Shown here: one piece after another, positions 59,148 to 64,000 of the stretch
How the letters are laid out: the number at the start of each line of letters is the position of its first letter
How positions within the stretch are numbered: position 1 is the stretch's first letter
Origin: MR-S7 sp000400995
GTDB lineage: Bacteria; Pseudomonadota; Gammaproteobacteria; Burkholderiales; Burkholderiaceae_C
Length of the DNA: 64,000 bases
Direction of reading: 5' to 3'
NCBI RefSeq assembly: GCF_045291395.1
Contig: NZ_CP152342.1
Location: forward strand, 3,286,001-3,350,000
Notes under the pieces: model-generated
Told to the model about the DNA's origin: nothing
The model's database searches: none
Seen by the model: only the letters and a program-made list of their open reading frames with translations
Translations under genes and position numbers: made by a program

Positions 59148-61550
59148 CTACGCGCCCTTCTCGCGAGAGAAATCGCGCGGCGCGCTGAGGCCCATCAGGA
59201 ACGCGTCCAGATCTGCCTGTGCCCCGCTCTCGCTGCGGATCAGCGCGGGGTCTGTGGGCTCAGCCGCCTCCAGGCCGGCAGGGGCCAATGCCTGGTCCAG
59301 CAGCCCCGTCGCGGCACCGATGGCGAGGATGGGCTTGCAGTGGCGGTACTGGTCGCGGATGAAATCGCCCACGTGGTCGTCGCGCTGCAGCGCTTTGGCC
59401 CCGGCCTGTCCGCCTGCGATCACCAGGCCGTCGAACAGGAAGCCGGGCGAGTTCTCGGTGGAGGCATCGGCATTGAGCACGCTGCCGTCCGCCAGGGTCA
59501 AACGACCGATCCGGCTGGCCACGAAGCGGCCGACGGCGCCGCGCTCCAGCAGCGACTGCTGCAGCGCATGCACCGCGGTGCCATCGCTGCCCTGCGCGAC
59601 AAGGATGGCGACCTTGCGCCCCGCGATCGAGCCATCACCAGGACGTGCCAGCAGAGACAGCGCGTCGGACCGCGTCACCTCGGGCTCCGTCACCGCTTCC
59701 GTGGCCAGCGGCATGGCGGGCGGCAGCGTGTCCATACCCAGCCCCTCGGCCACGGACTGGGCCAGTGCATCGGACACGTTGCGCAGCGAAGACACCATGC
59801 GCTGGCGGATGGCCGGCACGGTGACCTTGCTGAGCTCGAAACGGAAGGCCGCGGCAATGTGGGCCTGCTCCGCAGGGGTCTGGCTGTCGAAGAACAGCCG
59901 CGCCTGGGCATAGTGCTCCGCGAACTTCTCGGGCTTGGCGCGGATCTTGGGCTCCATATCCTGGACATCGCCACGCGCCGCGACCGACATGAAACCATGG
60001 GCCGCCCCCGCCTGGAAGGGGCAGCCGCCCGCGAGGGAGTTGGGCTCGTAGGACACCCGGCCGCGGGCAATGGCCTGCCGGTGCATGCCGTCGCGCTGGT
60101 TGTTGTGCACGGGCGCGATAGGAGCGTTGATGGGCAGTTCGTGGAAATTCGGGCCGCCCAGGCGCGACAGCTGCGTGTCGATGTAGGAATGCAGGCGCCC
60201 CGCCATCAGGGGATCGTTGGTGAAGTCGATGCCGGGAATCACGTTGGCAACGCAAAACGCCACCTGCTCCGTTTCAGCAAAGAAGTTGTCCGGATTGCGG
60301 TTGAGCGTGAGGCGCCCTACGGTGCGCAGCGGCACCAGTTCCTCGGGGACGATCTTGGTGGCGTCGAGGATGTCGAAGCTGAACCCCGCGGCCTGCTCCT
60401 CGGTGAACACCTGCACCGCCAGGTCGTATTGCGGATACGCGCCCGACTCGATGCGCTCCCACAGGTCGCGCCGATGGAAGTCCGGGTCGGCACCCGAGAT
60501 CTTGACGGCCTCGTCCCATACCAGCGAATGGGTGCCTGCGACGGGCAGCCAGTGGAATTTCACGAAACGGGACTCGCCTTCGGCGTTCACGAACCGGAAC
60601 GTGTGCACCCCGAATCCCTGCATGGTGGCGTAGCTGCGGGGGATGGCGCGGTCCGACATCACCCACATGAGCATGTGGGTGGACTCGGGCATGAGCGAGA
60701 CGAAGTCCCAGAACGTGTCGTGCGCGCTGGCGGCCTGGGGCATCTGGTGGTGCGGCTCGGGCTTGACCGCGTGGACCAGGTCAGGGAACTTCATCGCGTC
60801 CTGGATGAAGAACACGGGCATGTTGTTGCCCACCAGGTCCCAGTTCCCCTCCTCGGTGTAGAACTTCACCGCGAAGCCCCGCACGTCGCGCGCGGTGTCC
60901 TTGGAGCCGCGCTCGCCCTGCACGGTGGAGAAGCGCACGAACACGGGCGTGACCTTGCCCGCATCCTGCAGCGGCGCCGCGCGCGTCAGGTCCGCCAGGG
61001 ACTGGGTACATTCGAAAATGCCATGGGCTCCAGAGCCTCGCGCGTGCACGATCCGCTCCGGAATGCGCTCGTGGTCGAAGTGGGTGATCTTCTCGCGCAG
61101 GATGAAGTCTTCCATCAGCACCGATCCGCGCAGGCCGGCCTTCAAGGAGTTCTGGTTGTCGGCAATGCGCACGCCCTGGTTGGTGGTGAGCATGCGGTCC
61201 GAGGAGTCGACGCGCACCCGGTCCATCGAATCCATCGTGCTGTTGACGCCTTCCAGCGCCGCGCCTCCAACCTTGGCGTTGTGGGTGCTTTCCGTGAGAG
61301 TGCTGGCCGTGGGCAGCCGCGAGCCGGCCGAAGCCACCGCGCCCGCGGCAGTGGCCAGGCCGTTGGATTCGCCGTGCTCCAGCGCCTTGGTGCTGTTGTA
61401 GGGGATCGCGGATGCCAGCTCCTGCGTTTCGGATGCCTTCACGGCGGCCGGGTCGGAGACTTCGACGGGCGCGGGGCTGCCAGGGCCGCTGTCCGTGTTG
61501 CGCGCAGCGGCTTCGGCCGCCACGGCGTCCCACTGTTGCTGTTGTTTCAT
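59148..61550 (-). CDS. katE: Large-subunit catalase, HPII/KatE type
   Basis: This clade 2 monofunctional heme catalase converts hydrogen peroxide to water and oxygen. It is about 800 residues. After a long N-terminal extension (about 110 residues) come RMLTTNQGVRIADNQNSLKA, the catalytic His in RIVHARGSGAHGIFE, the Asn in LVGNNMPVFFIQDAMKFPD, and the heme-ligand Tyr in RLHSYIDTQLSRLGGPN. The C-terminal 150 residues are a flavodoxin/GATase-like domain (GRKVAILVAQGSD, then SPGFLFDGLVIAGGQAG) that is the mark of HPII. ATG 61550 is chosen; the frame upstream is antisense to the reductase gene. Usually RpoS-controlled in relatives; no control site was identified. Confidence 0.95.
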   Translation of the reverse strand: MKQQQQWDAVAAEAAARNTDSGPGSPAPVEVSDPAAVKASETQELASAIPYNSTKALEHGESNGLATAAGAVASAGSRLPTASTLTESTHNAKVGGAALEGVNSTMDSMDRVRVDSSDRMLTTNQGVRIADNQNSLKAGLRGSVLMEDFILREKITHFDHERIPERIVHARGSGAHGIFECTQSLADLTRAAPLQDAGKVTPVFVRFSTVQGERGSKDTARDVRGFAVKFYTEEGNWDLVGNNMPVFFIQDAMKFPDLVHAVKPEPHHQMPQAASAHDTFWDFVSLMPESTHMLMWVMSDRAIPRSYATMQGFGVHTFRFVNAEGESRFVKFHWLPVAGTHSLVWDEAVKISGADPDFHRRDLWERIESGAYPQYDLAVQVFTEEQAAGFSFDILDATKIVPEELVPLRTVGRLTLNRNPDNFFAETEQVAFCVANVIPGIDFTNDPLMAGRLHSYIDTQLSRLGGPNFHELPINAPIAPVHNNQRDGMHRQAIARGRVSYEPNSLAGGCPFQAGAAHGFMSVAARGDVQDMEPKIRAKPEKFAEHYAQARLFFDSQTPAEQAHIAAAFRFELSKVTVPAIRQRMVSSLRNVSDALAQSVAEGLGMDTLPPAMPLATEAVTEPEVTRSDALSLLARPGDGSIAGRKVAILVAQGSDGTAVHALQQSLLERGAVGRFVASRIGRLTLADGSVLNADASTENSPGFLFDGLVIAGGQAGAKALQRDDHVGDFIRDQYRHCKPILAIGAATGLLDQALAPAGLEAAEPTDPALIRSESGAQADLDAFLMGLSAPRDFSREKGA

Positions 61551-61745
61551 GGACCATGCTCCTAGTTCGTGGAGCCGTAAAACTAGGGGCTGCGGATGCC
61601 GTGCCTTGTAGGAAGTGGAGCCGATTCCAGGCGTGCGGAGCCGGCGCGGGAATACCGGTTGCGGCTTACCATGCACCATCACGCGGCCAGGGGCGTCCGC
61701 CACAGGCGCAGCCCTGCAACACTTGGAACAACAGGAGATCTTTCG

Positions 61746-62741
<996 letters not shown>

Positions 62742-62753
62742 CCTCGCGCGGCG

Positions 62754-63116
62754 CTACATCGCCGCGCAGACTTCGAGAAAGCCTTCGATCTCCGTGGACT
62801 TGTCGAACACCGCGTCCGCGCCCAGACGCAGGCACCGCTGGCGTATGTCGGCGGTGGCGTAGTTCGTCAGCACCAGCACCTTGCCTGCGCTGAAATCCAG
62901 CGCGGTCATGTTCTTCAGCACGTCCAGCCCCGTGCCCTTCTTGAGGAACAGGTCGAGCACGACGACGTCCCACGCCACCGCACTGATCGCCTGCAGCGCG
63001 CTGGCGACGTCGTCCGCGGTGGCAACCACCTCCATGTCCGCCAGCTCTTCCAGGGCAGGTATCAGGGTGGCGCGGATGGTCGAGTTGTCCTCGACAAGTA
63101 GGACCCGGTGAGTCAT
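62754..63116 (-). CDS. Single-domain response regulator
   Basis: The 120-residue protein is just a receiver domain: acidic pair in VLLVEDNSTIR, phospho-acceptor Asp in VVVLDLFLKKGTGLDVL, Thr in VLVLTNYAT and Lys in AVFDKSTEIEGFLEV. There is no DNA-binding domain. It would act by protein contact, as CheY-like or phosphorelay shuttles do. No histidine kinase is next to it. It is convergent with the aldo/keto reductase. Confidence 0.88.
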   Translation of the reverse strand: MTHRVLLVEDNSTIRATLIPALEELADMEVVATADDVASALQAISAVAWDVVVLDLFLKKGTGLDVLKNMTALDFSAGKVLVLTNYATADIRQRCLRLGADAVFDKSTEIEGFLEVCAAM

Positions 63117-63205
63117 GTGAGGCGGATGGGGCTGCGATGCTCCAAACCTAATGCATCACCGCCCCGGTGATGTAGGAAGCCGCCGCATGCGGGGCCCGCC
63201 TTCAG

Positions 63206-63305
63206 GCTACGGCGTCCGGCAGGCTCGCCATGTCGATCACGAAGCGGTGGCGCACGTTCCCACCCACACGCTCGAAGCGCCCTGATGATCTGGTGCACGC
63301 GCAGC
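63206..63305 (-). pseudogene. C-terminal remnant of a zinc-type alcohol dehydrogenase
   Basis: On the minus strand the frame reads FERVGGNVRHRFVIDMASLP followed by DAVA and a stop at 63206. RYRFVIDMASL is the usual end of YahK/AdhC-like NAD(P) alcohol dehydrogenases. Just upstream the family sequence continues only in a shifted frame (VHQI). No more of the gene is present, so this is a short relic between the response regulator and the Bug-type gene. Confidence 0.5.
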
Positions 63306-63326
63306 AGCCCAGCATCTTCTACAGGA

Positions 63327-64000
63327 TCAGGTAATTGTCAGCCGGGCCGACTGGATGACCTTGCTCCATTTCTCGACCTCGGCCCGTTGAAATCTCTGCG
63401 CCTCCTGAGGCGTCATCGGCGTAACCTCCATGCCCAGGGTAGCGAAGCGCTCACGCGTTCCCGGCTGGCGGAGGGCGGATACCGCGGCTTCGTTCAGGCG
63501 CGCGACCATGGGTGCGGGCAGCCGGGCGGGTCCGAACAGTGCTTGCCAGGAAGTGACCTCGAAATCCGGAAAACCCGACTCCGCCACCGTGGGAATGGAC
63601 GACCATGCGTTCAGCCGGCGTGCCGAGGTGATGGCCAGTGCACGGATGCGCCCGCTGGCCAATTGCGGGGCGGCCACGGCGAGGTTTTCGAAGCTGCACA
63701 GCGTCTCGCCTGCCATCACGGCCTACAGCGCGGGGCCGGCGCCTTTGTAAGGTACGTGCACGGCCTCTACCCCGGCTTGCAGCTTGAACAGTTCCATGCA
63801 CAGGTGCTGTGAGGTGCCGTTGCCCGCTGACGCATAGGAGAGCTTGCTGGACGCTCCTTTCCCGGCACGCACGAGATCGGCCACGCTCTGCCAGGGAGTG
63901 TCGGCGTGCACGATCAGCAGGTTAGGCATGGTGCCCGCGACAGTGATGGGACTGAAGTCCTCCACCATGCGGTAGGGCATGTTCGCGTACAGACTGCCGT
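63327..64000 (-). pseudogene. Bug/TctC-family tripartite tricarboxylate transporter solute-binding protein, with in-frame stop and cut by the window edge
   Basis: The sequence matches Bug receptors, periplasmic binding proteins greatly expanded in Burkholderiales. Visible blocks: FSPITVAGTMPNLLIVHADT, LSYASAGNGTSQHLCMELFK, AVHVPYKGAGPAL, then PTVAESGFPDFEVTSWQALF. A TAG at 63725-63723 falls where family members have CAG (Gln) in PALQAVMAGE. Both halves are in the same frame, so this is a point nonsense change, not a shift. The N-terminus lies beyond 64000. Probably inactive unless the base is an error. Confidence 0.8.

Noticed and set aside
59340..61565. A 741-codon plus-strand open frame
   Set aside because: Antisense to katE, which has the full set of catalase motifs.

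Overview
The window is a GC-rich chromosomal segment of a betaproteobacterium, most probably a member of the Comamonadaceae close to Acidovorax or Alicycliphilus. The evidence is the gene order tpiA-secG-tRNA-Leu-nuoA to nuoN-DUF2818-DUF1178, the gmk-rpoZ-spoT cluster, a MutL with an endonuclease-type C-terminus, and two families of dispersed hairpin repeats. The species cannot be fixed from sequence alone.

Layout. 1-5.3 kb: the 5' part of a membrane PAS sensor, queG, divergent tsaE-amiC, a cupin and a glycine-zipper lipoprotein. 5.3-12.6 kb: dedA, a second glycine-zipper lipoprotein, mutL, gdhA, a LysE-type exporter, an orphan ABC ATPase and small conserved genes. 12.6-27.0 kb: the complete 14-gene complex I operon on the minus strand. 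27.0-32.4 kb: tRNA-Leu(GAG), secG, tpiA, a quinone oxidoreductase, pnp and rpsO, all on the minus strand. 32.9-41.4 kb: a defective P2-like prophage inserted in tRNA-Arg(ACG), bounded by 90/89-bp direct repeats. It carries an integrase, an excisionase-like gene, broken rha and antirepressor genes, a BrnT/BrnA toxin-antitoxin pair, a dNMP kinase, a truncated scaffold/protease gene, an intact terminase large subunit and a portal stub cut by an IS5-family element with CTAG target duplications. 41.4-50.9 kb: greB, spoT, rpoZ, gmk, yicC, a Ser/Thr kinase with its PP2C phosphatase, rph, rdgB and hemW. 50.9-57.4 kb: an I78 lipoprotein, a DUF2628-SPOR-type protein and a branched-chain amino-acid-type ABC transporter operon. 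57.5-64 kb: a chemotaxis receptor, a large HPII-type catalase, an aldo/keto reductase, a single-domain response regulator, and a decaying locus with an alcohol-dehydrogenase tail and a Bug-type solute-binding gene carrying an in-frame stop.

Several genes need a one-base correction to read through (dedA, quinone oxidoreductase, yicC, the prophage rha and antirepressor, probably nuoB). Most corrections fall in homopolymers, so under-called bases in the assembly are more likely than gene loss, at least for housekeeping genes. I found no clearly new multi-gene system. The most interesting items are the BrnTA pair with a palindrome inside its promoter, the repeat families (one copy lies in frame inside mutL), the non-RD kinase/phosphatase pair, and a strong terminator just upstream of nuoA.
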